This document shows, one piece after another, positions 43,523-53,690 of a stretch of 64,000 nucleotides of DNA; positions within the stretch are counted from its first letter, which is position 1; the number at the start of each line of letters is the position of its first letter. A program made the position numbers and the translations under genes. This DNA comes from Streptomyces cupreus (lineage in GTDB: Bacteria > Actinomycetota > Actinomycetes > Streptomycetales > Streptomycetaceae): assembly GCF_014257025.1 (NCBI RefSeq), contig NZ_JACMSF010000002.1, positions 124,001-188,000 on the forward strand. Direction: 5' to 3'. The notes under the pieces were generated by a model that did not search any database, was not told the DNA's origin, and saw nothing but the letters and a program-made list of their open reading frames with translations.

Positions 43523-45514
43523 ATGACAGCGACGACCGACGGAAGCACCGGGGCCCTGCCGCCCCGCGCTGCCGCGGCCAGCGAAACCGACAGCACCACC
43601 CCCGCGGCGGCGGGGGTTCATGACGCCGCCGAGCGCGCCCTGCGGCGCGCCACCGACTTCCTGCTGTCCCGGCAGGACGCCCAGGGCTGGTGGAAGGGCG
43701 ACCTGGAGACGAACGTCACCATGGACGCCGAGGATCTGCTGCTCCGTCAGTTCCTGGGCATCCGGGACGAGTCCACCACCCGCGCCGCCGCCCTCTTCAT
43801 CCGCGGCGAGCAGCGCGCGGACGGCACCTGGGGCACCTTCTACGGCGGGCCCGGCGAACTCTCCACCACCATCGAGGCCTACGTCGCCCTCCGGCTGGCC
43901 GGTGACACTCCGGACGCGCCGCACATGGCGAAGGCCGCGGAGTGGATCAGGGCCCAGGGAGGCATCGCCGCCGCCCGGGTGTTCACCCGGATCTGGCTGG
44001 CCCTGTTCGGCTGGTGGAAGTGGGAGGATCTGCCCGAACTCCCGCCCGAGCTCATCTACTTCCCCACCTGGGTGCCGCTCAACATCTACGACTTCGGCTG
44101 CTGGGCCCGGCAGACCATCGTTCCGCTGACGATCGTCTCCGCCAAGCGTCCGGTACGGCCCGCGCCCTTCCCGCTGGACGAACTGCACACCGACCCGGCC
44201 AACCCCAACCCTCCCAAGCCCCTTGCCCCGGCGGCGAGTTGGGACGGCGCCTTCCAGCGTCTCGACAAGGCGCTGCACCAGTTGCGCAAGGTCGCCCCGC
44301 GCAGGCTGCGCCGGGCCGCGATGAACACCGCCGCCCGCTGGATCATCGAGCGGCAGGAGAACGACGGCTGCTGGGGCGGTATCCAGCCGCCGGCGGTGTA
44401 CTCGATCATCGCGCTGCATCTGCTCGGCTACGACCTCGAACATCCCGTGCTCCGCGAGGGGTTGGCCTCGCTGGACCGTTTCGCCGTCTGGCGCGAGGAC
44501 GGGGCCCGGATGATCGAGGCCTGCCAGTCGCCGGTGTGGGACACCTGCCTCGCCACCATCGCGCTCGCCGACGCCGGAGTGCCCGCGGATCATCCGCAAC
44601 TGGTCAAGGCGGCCGACTGGATGCTCGGCGAGGAGATCGTCCGGCCCGGCGACTGGGCCGTGAAGCGGCCCCAACTTCCGCCCGGTGGCTGGGCGTTCGA
44701 GTTCCACAACGACAACTACCCCGACATCGACGACACCGCCGAGGTGGTCCTCGCGCTGCGCCGGGTCCGGCACCACGAGCCGGAGCGGGTGGAGAGGGCG
44801 ATCGGGCGCGGGGTGCGCTGGAACCTCGGTATGCAGTCCAGGAACGGGGCCTGGGGCGCCTTCGACGTCGACAACACCAGTCCGTTCCCGAACCGGCTGC
44901 CGTTCTGCGACTTCGGTGAGGTCATCGACCCGCCGTCGGCCGATGTCACCGCGCATGTCGTCGAGATGCTCGCGGTCGAGGGCCTCGCCCACGACCCGCG
45001 CACCCGGCGGGGCATCCAGTGGCTGCTGGCCGAACAGGAGCCGGACGGTTCATGGTTCGGGCGCTGGGGCGTCAACTACGTCTACGGCACCGGCTCCGTC
45101 GTACCCGCCCTCACGGCCGCCGGGATCCCCGCCTCGCACCCGGCGATCCGCCGGGCCGTGAACTGGCTGGAGTCCGTGCAGAACGACGACGGCGGCTGGG
45201 GCGAGGACCTGCGCTCGTACAAGGACGTCAAGGGCTGGAGCGGCCGGGGCGCCTCCACCGCCTCGCAGACCGCGTGGGCGCTGATGGCGCTGCTGGCCGC
45301 GGGGGAGAAGGACTCCAAGGCCGTGCAGTGCGGCGTCGAGTGGCTCGCCGCCACCCAGCGCGAGGACGGCTCCTGGGACGAGCCCTACTTCACCGGCACC
45401 GGGTTCCCCTGGGACTTCTCCATCAACTACCACCTCTACCGGCAGGTGTTCCCGCTCACCGCGCTCGGCCGGTACGTGCACGGCGAACCCTTCGCCGAGG
45501 CCGAGGGGGGCTGA
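43523..45514 (+). CDS. shc: Squalene-hopene cyclase
   Basis: 663 aa from ATG at 43523 with an AGGGG site. The catalytic protonating motif D401-I-D403-D404-T-A lies within NYPDIDDTAEVVLALRR. QW repeats are present, for example DAQGWW, RADGTWGTFY, QENDGCWGGIQPP, NGAWGAFD, EPDGSWFGRWG, NDDGGWGEDL and EDGSWDEPYFTG. It cyclises squalene to hopene/hopanol in the membrane. The length and motif order are normal for the family, so an active enzyme is expected. Its TGA overlaps the ATG of hpnG (TGATG). Confidence 0.95.
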   Translation: MTATTDGSTGALPPRAAAASETDSTTPAAAGVHDAAERALRRATDFLLSRQDAQGWWKGDLETNVTMDAEDLLLRQFLGIRDESTTRAAALFIRGEQRADGTWGTFYGGPGELSTTIEAYVALRLAGDTPDAPHMAKAAEWIRAQGGIAAARVFTRIWLALFGWWKWEDLPELPPELIYFPTWVPLNIYDFGCWARQTIVPLTIVSAKRPVRPAPFPLDELHTDPANPNPPKPLAPAASWDGAFQRLDKALHQLRKVAPRRLRRAAMNTAARWIIERQENDGCWGGIQPPAVYSIIALHLLGYDLEHPVLREGLASLDRFAVWREDGARMIEACQSPVWDTCLATIALADAGVPADHPQLVKAADWMLGEEIVRPGDWAVKRPQLPPGGWAFEFHNDNYPDIDDTAEVVLALRRVRHHEPERVERAIGRGVRWNLGMQSRNGAWGAFDVDNTSPFPNRLPFCDFGEVIDPPSADVTAHVVEMLAVEGLAHDPRTRRGIQWLLAEQEPDGSWFGRWGVNYVYGTGSVVPALTAAGIPASHPAIRRAVNWLESVQNDDGGWGEDLRSYKDVKGWSGRGASTASQTAWALMALLAAGEKDSKAVQCGVEWLAATQREDGSWDEPYFTGTGFPWDFSINYHLYRQVFPLTALGRYVHGEPFAEAEGG

Positions 45515-46155
45515 TGAGCACACAGCCCGATCCGGCTCCGCTGCTGATCGCCTGCGCGCTCGGCATCGAGCATCTCGCGCTGCGCACGAGCGAGCGCGGG
45601 GGCGCCGACGGGCCGGTCACGATCCTGCGGACCGGCATGGGGCCCAAGGCGGCCGAGCGGTCCGTCACCCGGGTCCTCGCCGATCCGGCGCTCGCCGGGG
45701 CCGCGGTCCTCGCCACCGGCTTCTGCGCGGGGCTCGCCCCCGGGATGCACCCCGGCGACCTGGTGGTCGCCGAGGAGACCCGGGATCCGCGCGGGACCAC
45801 CGAGTGCGTCGCGACCGAACTGCTCGTCAAGGAACTCGTCCGCGTCGTCCCGGGGCGGACCGTGCATACCGGACCGCTCACCGGCTCCGACCATGTGGTC
45901 CGTGGCCAGGAACGGTCCGATCTGCTCGCGACCGGCGCGATCGCGGTCGACATGGAGTCGGCGGCGACGCTCCTGAGCGCCGTGCGCGCGGGCGAACGCC
46001 CCGTTGCGGCCGTACGGGTGGTCGTGGACGCTCCAGAACATGAACTCGTCCGGATCGGCACGGTGCGCGGGGGAATATCAGCGTTCCGTGTCCTTAGGTC
46101 GGTCCTTCCCGCTTTTTTCGAATGGCACCGTTCTTTGCTGCTCCCCAGGAGGTGA
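45514..46155 (+). CDS. hpnG: Adenosylhopane nucleosidase-type protein HpnG
   Basis: 213 aa from ATG at 45514. It is a nucleoside phosphorylase-like fold: LLIACALGIEHLALR, VLATGFCAGLAPGMHPGDLVVAEETRDP, and AIAVDMESAATLLSAVRAG with the catalytic-site Glu of MTAN/PNP enzymes. HpnG releases adenine from adenosylhopane to give ribosylhopane. It sits between shc and hpnH, as in other hopanoid loci. Confidence 0.9.
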   Translation: MSTQPDPAPLLIACALGIEHLALRTSERGGADGPVTILRTGMGPKAAERSVTRVLADPALAGAAVLATGFCAGLAPGMHPGDLVVAEETRDPRGTTECVATELLVKELVRVVPGRTVHTGPLTGSDHVVRGQERSDLLATGAIAVDMESAATLLSAVRAGERPVAAVRVVVDAPEHELVRIGTVRGGISAFRVLRSVLPAFFEWHRSLLLPRR

Positions 46156-46160
46156 GCCAG

Positions 46161-47183
46161 ATGGCCATGCCGCTGCGTCAGTCCATCAAGGTCGCTACTT
46201 ACTTGGCCGAACAAAAGCTCCGCAAGCGCGACAAGTTCCCGCTGATCGTCGAGCTGGAACCGCTTTTCGCGTGCAACCTCAAGTGCGAGGGATGCGGCAA
46301 GATCCAGCACCCGGCGGGTGTGCTCAAGCAGCGCATGCCGGTCGCACAGGCCGTGGGAGCGGTGCTCGAATCCGGCGCGCCGATGGTGTCCATCGCCGGC
46401 GGTGAGCCCCTCATGCACCCTCAGATCGACGAGATCGTGCGGCAGTTGGTGGCCAAACGGAAATACGTCTTCCTGTGCACCAATGCCATGCTGCTGCGCA
46501 AGAAGATGGACAAGTTCAAGCCCTCGCCCTACTTCGCCTTCGCCGTGCACATCGACGGCCTGCGCGAGCGCCACGACGAGTCGGTGGCCAAGGAGGGCGT
46601 CTTCGACGAGGCGGTGGAGGCGATCAAGGAGGCCAAGCGGCGCGGCTTCCGGGTCACCACCAACTCCACCTTCTTCAACACCGACACCCCGCAGACCATC
46701 ATCGAGGTCCTCAACTTCCTCAACGACGACCTGAAGGTCGACGAGATGATGATCTCGCCCGCCTACGCCTACGAGAAGGCGCCCGACCAGGAGCACTTCC
46801 TGGGCGTGGAACAGACCCGCGAACTGTTCAAGAAGGCCTTCGCGGGCGGCAACCGGCGACGCTGGCGGCTCAACCACTCCCCGCTCTTCCTGGACTTCCT
46901 GGAGGGCAAGGTCGACTTCCCGTGCACCGCGTGGGCGATCCCGAACTACTCCCTCTTCGGCTGGCAGCGCCCCTGCTACCTGATGAGCGACGGCTATGTG
47001 CCGACGTACCGCGAACTCATCGAGGAGACCGACTGGGACAAGTACGGCCGCGGCAAGGACCCGCGCTGCGCCAACTGCATGGCGCACTGCGGCTACGAGC
47101 CCACCGCCGTCCTCGCCACCATGGGCTCCCTGAAGGAGTCGCTGCGCGCCATGCGCGAGACGGTCAACGGAAACCGGGAGTGA
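46161..47183 (+). CDS. hpnH: Adenosyl-hopene transferase HpnH (radical SAM)
   Basis: 340 aa from ATG at 46161 behind AGGAGGTGAG, an almost perfect ribosome site; the upstream frame to 46122 overlaps hpnG and was not used. The [4Fe-4S]-binding CxxxCxxC is Cys38-Cys42-Cys45 in [27 protein letters not shown] is the radical SAM GGEP segment. [18 protein letters not shown] adds C-terminal cysteines typical of the SPASM-like end. It adds the adenosyl group to hopene. Starts the extended-hopanoid branch. Confidence 0.94.
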   Translation: MAMPLRQSIKVATYLAEQKLRKRDKFPLIVELEPLFACNLKCEGCGKIQHPAGVLKQRMPVAQAVGAVLESGAPMVSIAGGEPLMHPQIDEIVRQLVAKRKYVFLCTNAMLLRKKMDKFKPSPYFAFAVHIDGLRERHDESVAKEGVFDEAVEAIKEAKRRGFRVTTNSTFFNTDTPQTIIEVLNFLNDDLKVDEMMISPAYAYEKAPDQEHFLGVEQTRELFKKAFAGGNRRRWRLNHSPLFLDFLEGKVDFPCTAWAIPNYSLFGWQRPCYLMSDGYVPTYRELIEETDWDKYGRGKDPRCANCMAHCGYEPTAVLATMGSLKESLRAMRETVNGNRE

Positions 47184-47187
47184 CATC

Positions 47188-48345
47188 ATGACCGCCATCC
47201 CCTTGGGCGTTCCCGAGGTCCCGGTCCGGCCGATAGCCGAGCGACGAGCGTCGCGGCGGATCCAGGTCGGTCCTGTGGCGGTAGGGGGCGGGGCCCCGGT
47301 GTCGGTGCAGTCGATGACCACGACCCGCACCTCGGACATCGGCGCCACCTTGCAGCAGATCGCCGAACTCACCGCGTCCGGCTGCCAGATCGTCCGCGTC
47401 GCCTGCCCCACGCAGGACGACGCGGACGCCCTCGCGACCATCGCCCGCAAGTCGCAGATCCCGGTGATCGCGGACATCCACTTCCAGCCCAAGTACGTGT
47501 TCGCCGCGATCGAGGCCGGCTGTGCGGCCGTACGCGTCAATCCCGGCAACATCAAGCAGTTCGACGACAAGGTGAAGGAGATCGCGCGGGCCGCGGCCGA
47601 CCACGGCACCCCGATCCGGATCGGGGTCAACGCGGGCTCGCTGGACCGGCGGCTGCTGCAGAAGTACGGCAAGGCCACGCCCGAGGCGCTGGTGGAGAGC
47701 GCGCTGTGGGAGGCGTCGCTCTTCGAGGAGCACGGCTTCCGGGACATCAAGATCTCCGTGAAGCACAACGACCCCGTGGTCATGGTCAGCGCCTACCAGC
47801 TGCTCGCCGAGAGTTGCGACTACCCGCTGCACCTGGGGGTCACCGAGGCGGGACCGGCGTTCCAGGGGACGATCAAGTCGGCGGTGGCCTTCGGGGCGCT
47901 GCTCAGCAGGGGCATCGGCGACACGATCCGCGTCTCGCTGAGCGCCCCGCCCGCCGAGGAGGTCAAGGTCGGCATCCAGATCCTGGAGTCCCTGGGCCTG
48001 AGGCAACGGCGTCTGGAGATCGTCTCGTGTCCCTCCTGCGGGCGCGCCCAGGTCGACGTCTACAAGCTGGCCGACGAGGTCACGGCGGGCCTTGAGGGCA
48101 TGGAAGTGCCCCTGCGGGTGGCCGTCATGGGGTGTGTGGTCAACGGTCCCGGCGAGGCCCGGGAAGCGGACCTGGGGGTCGCCTCCGGCAACGGCAAGGG
48201 GCAGATCTTCGTGAAGGGCGAGGTCATCAAGACCGTACCCGAGTCGAAGATCGTGGAGACCCTCATCGAGGAGGCGATGAAGATCGCCGAACAGATGGAG
48301 CAGGACGGCGTCGCGTCGGGGGAGCCGGCCGTCACCGTGAGTTGA
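47188..48345 (+). CDS. ispG: 4-hydroxy-3-methylbut-2-enyl-diphosphate synthase IspG (GcpE)
   Basis: 385 aa from ATG at 47188, 4 bp after hpnH. It performs the seventh enzymatic step of the MEP pathway, converting MEcPP to HMBPP with a [4Fe-4S] cluster. [32 protein letters not shown] [25 protein letters not shown] and the C-terminal cluster site [18 protein letters not shown] and [17 protein letters not shown] are all present. It lies with dxs inside the operon, linking hopanoid demand to precursor supply. A second ispG may exist elsewhere in the genome, since this copy is devoted to the cluster (inference). Confidence 0.94.
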   Translation: MTAIPLGVPEVPVRPIAERRASRRIQVGPVAVGGGAPVSVQSMTTTRTSDIGATLQQIAELTASGCQIVRVACPTQDDADALATIARKSQIPVIADIHFQPKYVFAAIEAGCAAVRVNPGNIKQFDDKVKEIARAAADHGTPIRIGVNAGSLDRRLLQKYGKATPEALVESALWEASLFEEHGFRDIKISVKHNDPVVMVSAYQLLAESCDYPLHLGVTEAGPAFQGTIKSAVAFGALLSRGIGDTIRVSLSAPPAEEVKVGIQILESLGLRQRRLEIVSCPSCGRAQVDVYKLADEVTAGLEGMEVPLRVAVMGCVVNGPGEAREADLGVASGNGKGQIFVKGEVIKTVPESKIVETLIEEAMKIAEQMEQDGVASGEPAVTVS

Positions 48346-48371
48346 GCAGCACGGACCGAAGGGGGCCCGAC

Positions 48372-50264
48372 GTGACGATTCTGGAGAACATCCGGGGACC
48401 ACGCGACCTGAAGGCGCTGTCCGAGCCGGAGCTCGGTCGACTGTCCGAAGAGATCAGGGAGTTCCTGGTGCACGCGGTGGCCAGGACCGGCGGACATCTC
48501 GGGCCCAACCTGGGGGTGGTGGAACTGTCCATCGCGCTCCACCGGGTCTTCGAGTCGCCGGTCGACCGCATCGTGTGGGACACCGGCCATCAGAGCTATG
48601 TGCACAAGCTTTTGACGGGACGTCAGGACTTCTCCAAGCTGCGCGGAAAGGGCGGCCTGTCCGGCTATCCCTCGCGTGAGGAGTCCGAGCACGACATCGT
48701 CGAGAACAGCCACGCCTCCACCGCGCTGGGCTGGGCGGACGGGCTCGCCAAGGCCCGCCAGGTGCAGGGCGAGAAGGGCCATGTCGTCGCGGTCATCGGC
48801 GATGGCGCGCTCACCGGCGGCATGGCCTGGGAGGCGCTGAACAACATCGCGGCCGCCAAGAACCGGCCGCTGATCATCGTCGTCAACGACAACGAGCGGT
48901 CGTACGCCCCCACCATCGGCGGCCTGGCCAACCATCTCGCCACCCTGCGCACGACCGACGGCTACGAGAAGGTCCTGGCCTGGGGCAAGGACGTGCTGTT
49001 GCGCACCCCCGTGGTCGGCCACACCGTCTACGAGGCACTGCACGGCGCCAAGAAGGGCTTCAAGGACGCCTTCGCCCCGCAGGGCCTGTTCGAGGACCTG
49101 GGACTGAAGTACGTCGGCCCGATCGACGGACATGACATCGGCGCCGTCGAGTCCGCGCTGCGCCGCGCGAAACGCTTCCATGGGCCCGTCCTGGTCCACT
49201 GCCTCACCGAGAAGGGCCGCGGCTATGAACCCGCCCTCGCCCACGAGGAGGACCACTTCCACACCGTCGGCGTGATGGACCCACTCACCTGCGAGCCGCT
49301 CGCTCCCTCCAACGGCCCCTCCTGGACCTCGGTGTTCGGCGACGAGATCGTGAGGATCGGGGAGGAGCGGGAGGACGTCGTGGCGATCACGGCGGCCATG
49401 CTGCACCCGGTCGGGCTCGGCAAGTTCGCCGCCCGCTTCCCGGACCGGGTGTGGGACGTGGGCATCGCCGAACAGCACGCGGCCGTGTCGGCGGCCGGCC
49501 TCGCCACCGGCGGCGTCCACCCCGTCGTCGCCGTCTACGCCACCTTCCTCAACCGCGCCTTCGACCAGCTCCTGATGGATGTCGCCCTGCACCGCTGCGG
49601 CGTCACCTTCGTGCTGGACCGGGCGGGGGTCACCGGGGTCGACGGTGCCTCCCACAACGGTATGTGGGACATGTCGATCCTCCAGGTCGTCCCCGGCCTC
49701 AGGATCGCCGCGCCGCGCGACGCCGACCAACTCCGGGCGCAGCTGCGGGAAGCGGTCGCCGTCGACGACGCGCCCACCCTCGTCCGGTTCCCGAAGGAGT
49801 CCGTCGGCCCGTCGATCCCGGCGGTGGACCGGATCGGCGGACTGGACGTGCTGCACCGGGGGGAACGGCCCGAGGTGCTCCTGGTCGCCGTCGGCGTCAT
49901 GGCGCCCGTCTGCCTCCAGGCCGCCGAGCTGCTGGAGGCCCGGGGCATCAACTGCACGGTCGTGGACCCCCGTTGGGTCAAGCCCGTCGACCCGGCGCTG
50001 CCCGGCCTCGCCGCCGAACACCGCCTCGTCGCCGTCGTCGAGGACAACAGCCGCGCCGCCGGGGTGGGCGCCGCCGTGGCCCTCGCCCTCGAAGACGCCG
50101 ATGTCGATGTCCCCGTACGGCGGTTCGGCATCCCCGAGCAGTTCCTCGCCCACGCCAAACGCGGCGAGGTGCTGGCCGACATCGGGCTCACGCCCGTCGA
50201 GGTCGCCGGACGGATCAGCGCGAGCCTGGCCGTCCAGGAGCCAGTCAAGGAGACAGCGGAATGA
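48372..50264 (+). CDS. dxs: 1-deoxy-D-xylulose-5-phosphate synthase
   Basis: 630 aa from GTG at 48372, 26 bp after ispG. It is a transketolase-like TPP enzyme condensing pyruvate and glyceraldehyde-3-phosphate, the entry step of the MEP pathway. [21 protein letters not shown], the TPP/Mg motif [37 protein letters not shown], and the pyrimidine-domain [17 protein letters not shown] are seen. The length is standard. Overlap with hpnO by 4 bp (ATGA). Confidence 0.95.
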   Translation: MTILENIRGPRDLKALSEPELGRLSEEIREFLVHAVARTGGHLGPNLGVVELSIALHRVFESPVDRIVWDTGHQSYVHKLLTGRQDFSKLRGKGGLSGYPSREESEHDIVENSHASTALGWADGLAKARQVQGEKGHVVAVIGDGALTGGMAWEALNNIAAAKNRPLIIVVNDNERSYAPTIGGLANHLATLRTTDGYEKVLAWGKDVLLRTPVVGHTVYEALHGAKKGFKDAFAPQGLFEDLGLKYVGPIDGHDIGAVESALRRAKRFHGPVLVHCLTEKGRGYEPALAHEEDHFHTVGVMDPLTCEPLAPSNGPSWTSVFGDEIVRIGEEREDVVAITAAMLHPVGLGKFAARFPDRVWDVGIAEQHAAVSAAGLATGGVHPVVAVYATFLNRAFDQLLMDVALHRCGVTFVLDRAGVTGVDGASHNGMWDMSILQVVPGLRIAAPRDADQLRAQLREAVAVDDAPTLVRFPKESVGPSIPAVDRIGGLDVLHRGERPEVLLVAVGVMAPVCLQAAELLEARGINCTVVDPRWVKPVDPALPGLAAEHRLVAVVEDNSRAAGVGAAVALALEDADVDVPVRRFGIPEQFLAHAKRGEVLADIGLTPVEVAGRISASLAVQEPVKETAE

Positions 50265-51646
50265 CCACGGAGTTCGACCTCGGCGCGCTGCTGGCCGAGC
50301 GCGGAGCCGAGCGCTACGAGCTGCACGGCAAGTACCTGAACCACCAGCTCCCGCGCATGCTGCACACCATCGGCTTCGACAAGGTCTACGAGCGGGCCGA
50401 GGGCGCCTACTTCTGGGACGCCGACGGTGACGACTACCTGGACATGCTCGCCGGGTTCGGGGTGATGGGCCTCGGCCGCCATCACCCCGTCGTCCGCAAG
50501 GCGCTGCACGACGTCCTCGACGCCCAGCTCGCCGACCTCACCCGCTTCGACTGCCAGCCCCTGCCCGGGCTGCTCGCCGAGAAGCTCCTCGTCCACAGCC
50601 CGCACCTGGACCGGGCCTTCTTCGGCAACAGCGGCACCGAAGCGGTCGAGACCGCCCTGAAGTTCGCCCGACGGGCCACCGGCAGACCCCGGATCCTGTA
50701 CTGCGAGCACGCCTTCCACGGCCTGACCACCGGCTCCCTGTCCGTTAACGGCGAGGACGGCTTCCGGGACGGCTTCGCCCCGCTGCTGCCCGACACGGCC
50801 GTACCCCTCGGCGATCTCGACGCCCTGGCACGGGAGTTGAAGAAGGGAGACGTCGCCGCACTGATCGTCGAGCCGATCCAGGGCAAGGGTGTGCTCGAGG
50901 CGCCGCCCGGGTATCTGCGGGCCGCCCAGGAGCTGCTGCACAAACACAAGGCGCTGCTCATCGCCGACGAGGTGCAGACCGGGCTCGGCCGGACCGGGGA
51001 CTTCTTCGCCCACCAGCACGAGGACGGAGTGGAGCCGGACCTGGTGTGCTTGGCCAAGGCCCTGTCCGGCGGCTATGTGCCGGTCGGCGCCACCCTCGGC
51101 AAGGACTGGATCTTCAAGAAGGTCTACTCCTCGATGGACCGGGTGCTGGTGCACTCGGCGAGCTTCGGGTCCAACGCACAGGCCATGGCGGCCGGGCTCG
51201 CCGTACTCGCGGTCATGGAGAACGAGCAGATCGTCGCGAACGCCCGTGCCACCGGCGAGCTGCTGAGGTCCCGGCTCGCGGCGCTGGTCGACAAGTACGA
51301 GCTGCTCGCCGACGTACGCGGCCGGGGCCTGATGATCGGCATCGAGTTCGGCAGGCCCTCGTCGCTGAAACTGCGCAGCCGGTGGACCATGCTCCAGGCG
51401 GCCCGCAAGGGACTCTTCGCACAGATGGTCGTCGTACCGCTGCTCCAGCGGCACCGGATCCTCACCCAGGTCTCCGGCGACCATCTGGAGGTGATCAAGC
51501 TGATTCCACCGCTGATCATCGGGGAGCGGGAGGTGGAGCGGTTCGTGGACGCCTTCACCGACGTGATGGACGACGCGCACAGCGGGGGCGGGCTGATGTG
51601 GGACTTCGGGAAGACGCTGGTCAAGCAGGCCGTCGCCAACCGCTGA
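50261..51646 (+). CDS. hpnO: Aminotransferase HpnO (class III, PLP-dependent)
   Basis: 461 aa from ATG at 50261, overlapping dxs by 4 bp. It is a class III aminotransferase fold: [26 protein letters not shown], the [18 protein letters not shown] block, and [47 protein letters not shown] with the PLP-binding Lys in KALSGG. In hopanoid clusters this enzyme makes aminobacteriohopanetriol by transamination of the oxidised side chain. The C-terminal region is longer than in typical ornithine aminotransferases, as in the HpnO group. Last catalytic gene of the operon. Confidence 0.88.
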   Translation: MTTEFDLGALLAERGAERYELHGKYLNHQLPRMLHTIGFDKVYERAEGAYFWDADGDDYLDMLAGFGVMGLGRHHPVVRKALHDVLDAQLADLTRFDCQPLPGLLAEKLLVHSPHLDRAFFGNSGTEAVETALKFARRATGRPRILYCEHAFHGLTTGSLSVNGEDGFRDGFAPLLPDTAVPLGDLDALARELKKGDVAALIVEPIQGKGVLEAPPGYLRAAQELLHKHKALLIADEVQTGLGRTGDFFAHQHEDGVEPDLVCLAKALSGGYVPVGATLGKDWIFKKVYSSMDRVLVHSASFGSNAQAMAAGLAVLAVMENEQIVANARATGELLRSRLAALVDKYELLADVRGRGLMIGIEFGRPSSLKLRSRWTMLQAARKGLFAQMVVVPLLQRHRILTQVSGDHLEVIKLIPPLIIGEREVERFVDAFTDVMDDAHSGGGLMWDFGKTLVKQAVANR

Positions 51647-51650
51647 GTTT

Positions 51651-51685
51651 TTGCCTGTAAGGCAAGAAATTTGCCTTACAGGCAA
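51651..51685 (+). promoter_or_regulatory. Perfect inverted-repeat operator of the XRE-cupin regulator
   Basis: Two copies of TTGCCTGTAAGGCAA, the second inverted, are separated by GAAAT (51651-51665 and 51671-51685), giving a perfect 15-bp arm repeat. Each arm is itself near-palindromic (TTGCC...GGCAA). It sits between hpnO (stop 51646) and the start of the XRE-cupin gene. The most likely role is an autoregulatory operator; it could also act as a hairpin terminator for the hpn operon. Confidence 0.7.
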
Positions 51686-51697
51686 GGCTCCGGCTGA

Positions 51698-52318
51698 ATG
51701 GAGAGCATGAGCTCTCCCGAGACCGGGCCGGCCGACGACCTGCCCGTGGTGGCGCCGCAGCTTCGTGCCCTGCGGCGCCAGGCCGCCCTCACCCTGGAGG
51801 CCGCGGCGCACGCCGCCGGTCTGTCGCCGGCCCACCTCTCCCGTCTGGAGACGGGGCGGCGCCAGCCCTCGCTGCCGATGCTGCTCTCGCTGGCACGCGT
51901 CTACGGTACGACCGTCTCGGAGCTGCTCGGCGAGACGGTCGCCGACCGGGACGCCGTCGTACGCGCCGCCGACATGGAACCGACCGAGGCGGGCGGCTGG
52001 ACGTACCGGCAGGCCGGCGCGCCCGGCCGGGGGATGCAGGCACTGCGCCTGCACGTCCCCTTCGGCTCACAGGGCGACATCGTGCGGGTGCACCCCGGCG
52101 AGGAGTGGCTCTACGTCCTCGCCGGGCGGCTCCGGCTGCGCCTCGGGGACACCACGCACCGGCTCGCCCCGGGCGACAGCGCCCACTTCGACTCGCTCAC
52201 CCCGCACCGCATCGCCGCCCTGGACCGGGGCGGGGTAGAGCTCCTGTTCGTCCACACCCTGCTGCAGAGCCCCACGGCCGCCCTGTGCCTGGGCCCGATC
52301 CCTGGAGAGACGCCATGA
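51698..52318 (+). CDS. XRE family regulator with C-terminal cupin domain
   Basis: 206 aa from ATG at 51698; the ATG at 51707 is nearly as plausible. The N-terminal helix-turn-helix (about residues 20-75) reads QLRALRRQAALTLEAAAHAAGLSPAHLSRLETGRRQPSLPMLLSLARVYG. The C-terminal cupin (about 105-200) has VHPGEEWLYVLAGRLRLRLGDTTHRLAPGDSAHFDSLTPHRIAALDRG, including His and Glu at metal/ligand positions. These regulators often sense a small molecule in the cupin. The perfect inverted repeat immediately upstream is its probable site. The TGA overlaps the DUF6126 ATG (ATGA). Confidence 0.9.
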   Translation: MESMSSPETGPADDLPVVAPQLRALRRQAALTLEAAAHAAGLSPAHLSRLETGRRQPSLPMLLSLARVYGTTVSELLGETVADRDAVVRAADMEPTEAGGWTYRQAGAPGRGMQALRLHVPFGSQGDIVRVHPGEEWLYVLAGRLRLRLGDTTHRLAPGDSAHFDSLTPHRIAALDRGGVELLFVHTLLQSPTAALCLGPIPGETP

Positions 52319-52437
52319 GCGACATGGAGGAGAAGTTCCCTCGCGCCCTGTGGATCCGGCTGATCATCTATCTGGCGGTGGGGCACGCCTTCGCCGCGTT
52401 CATCTACCTGCTGTTCGAGCTGGGGGCCAAGCGGTAG
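52315..52437 (+). CDS. DUF6126 family small membrane protein, 40 aa
   Basis: A 41-codon frame from ATG 52315, overlapping the regulator stop by 4 bp. The product starts MSDMEEKFPRALWIRLIIYL and has one transmembrane helix of about 20 residues, then FELGAKR. It fits the small actinomycete DUF6126 family seen downstream of XRE-cupin regulators as I recall. Co-translation with the regulator suggests they work together, perhaps as a membrane-linked partner or substrate; this is inference. Confidence 0.72.
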   Translation: MSDMEEKFPRALWIRLIIYLAVGHAFAAFIYLLFELGAKR

Positions 52438-52446
52438 CCGCCTGGC

Positions 52447-53232
52447 TCAGTCGAGCAGCCGCTCCCGCAGCCGCTCGCGGATCTCGGGGGTGACCCCCAG
52501 CGCCCGCTCCAGGTAGGTGTCGACGTCGCCCCAGGTCTCCGCGATGGTGTCGAAGGCCGCCGTGAGGTACTCGGCGCGGGCGTCGAACAGGGGGCTGAGC
52601 AGCTCCATGACCTCGGGGGTGTAGGTGCTGTTGCGCTGCACCTTGTAGCGGCGGTGCTTGGCGTTGGACTCCAGGTAGTCGGCGAGGATCGCCTCCCGCT
52701 CGACGCCCAGGGCGAGCAGGGTCACCGCTATCGACAGGCCCGCCCGGTCCTTGCCCGCCGCGCAGTGCATCAGGGCCGGAACGCTGTCCTCGGCGAGGGA
52801 GAGCAGCACCTGGGAGTGCTCGGCGGTGCGCTCCTTGACGATCATGCGGTACGACTCGATCATGCGGTTCGCGGCCTTGCCGTCGGCCAGGATCTCCCGC
52901 AGCTGCTCGATGTCGCCGTCGCGGACCATCCTCCAGAACTCGGCGCCGTCGGCCGGGTCGGACAGCGGCAGGTTCACATTGCGCACCCCCGCCAGCTCGA
53001 TGTCGGGGCCCTCCAGCTTCTGGTCCGCCGTATTGCGGAAGTCGAAGATCGTGTGCAGGCCGAGGGAGTCGAGGAACGCCGCGTCCTGCTCGGTCGCGTG
53101 CGCGAGGTGACCGCTGCGGAACAGCACCCCGTGCCGCACCCGCCGTCCGTCCGCGGTCGGCAGCCCGCCCACATCACGGAAGTTGCGCACTCCGGCCAGC
53201 TCGGGCTCGGTCGACGGGACCTGCTGCGTCAC
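52447..53232 (-). CDS. Tyrosine-specific protein phosphatase (PTP-like, PtpB type)
   Basis: 261 aa from GTG at 53232 behind GGAGG; the open frame continuing to 53340 was not used. The P-loop HCAAGKDRAGLSIAVTLLALG provides the CX5R catalytic site. NFRDVGGLPTADGRRVRHGVLFRSGHLAH and FDFRNTADQKLEG complete the secreted/intracellular lipid-and-tyrosine phosphatase group related to MptpB. Substrate may be phosphotyrosine or phosphoinositide. It converges on the DUF6126 gene with 9 bp between. Confidence 0.87.
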   Translation of the reverse strand: MTQQVPSTEPELAGVRNFRDVGGLPTADGRRVRHGVLFRSGHLAHATEQDAAFLDSLGLHTIFDFRNTADQKLEGPDIELAGVRNVNLPLSDPADGAEFWRMVRDGDIEQLREILADGKAANRMIESYRMIVKERTAEHSQVLLSLAEDSVPALMHCAAGKDRAGLSIAVTLLALGVEREAILADYLESNAKHRRYKVQRNSTYTPEVMELLSPLFDARAEYLTAAFDTIAETWGDVDTYLERALGVTPEIRERLRERLLD

Positions 53233-53690
53233 TTGGGCTCCTCCCACCGGATCCCGCCGGCTCGTGGCGCCGACGGGCACGCCTCGACGATACGACATCG
53301 AAACCGGCCGCCGATGGAATGTGGCAAAACGGGTGAACAATGCTGAAACCCTGCTGATTCATCACGGGTTCACACGGCAACCCTGATGCGACAGTTCTCC
53401 ATCTGTGCCACTTCTGGGCCTTCTGTCCGAATTGCAGCCTTCATTCCAACTCGCTCTGGAATAAAGGAGTCTGGAGCAACGTCACGTGAGCAGGGTCATA
53501 TTCGTGACGGTGAGTCGCCCGTCATGTTCACGTAATTCATGTGCTTTTCAAGGGCATTTGCGGGAACCGATCATCACTTAATGCACGGAAAGTGACTGGG
53601 AATTCCCACAAGGGATCAAGAGGTATGCCTTCGGGCGGAACCTTCTGCTTGTCCCTTTGCGTCTTGGTCGCTTACGTTCCACACCACTCC
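53233..53690. other. Intergenic region upstream of the riboswitch
   Basis: This stretch is less GC-rich than its surroundings and has no convincing gene. It contains the divergent promoters of the phosphatase and of the LysM/M23 gene. GTGAGCAGGGTCAT at 53486-53499 is a one-mismatch fit to the GTGN6GNCAC Crp-type consensus of Streptomyces. CGTCAC/GTGACG arms flank it (53480-53485 and 53504-53509). No -10 box could be fixed with confidence. Confidence 0.35.
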
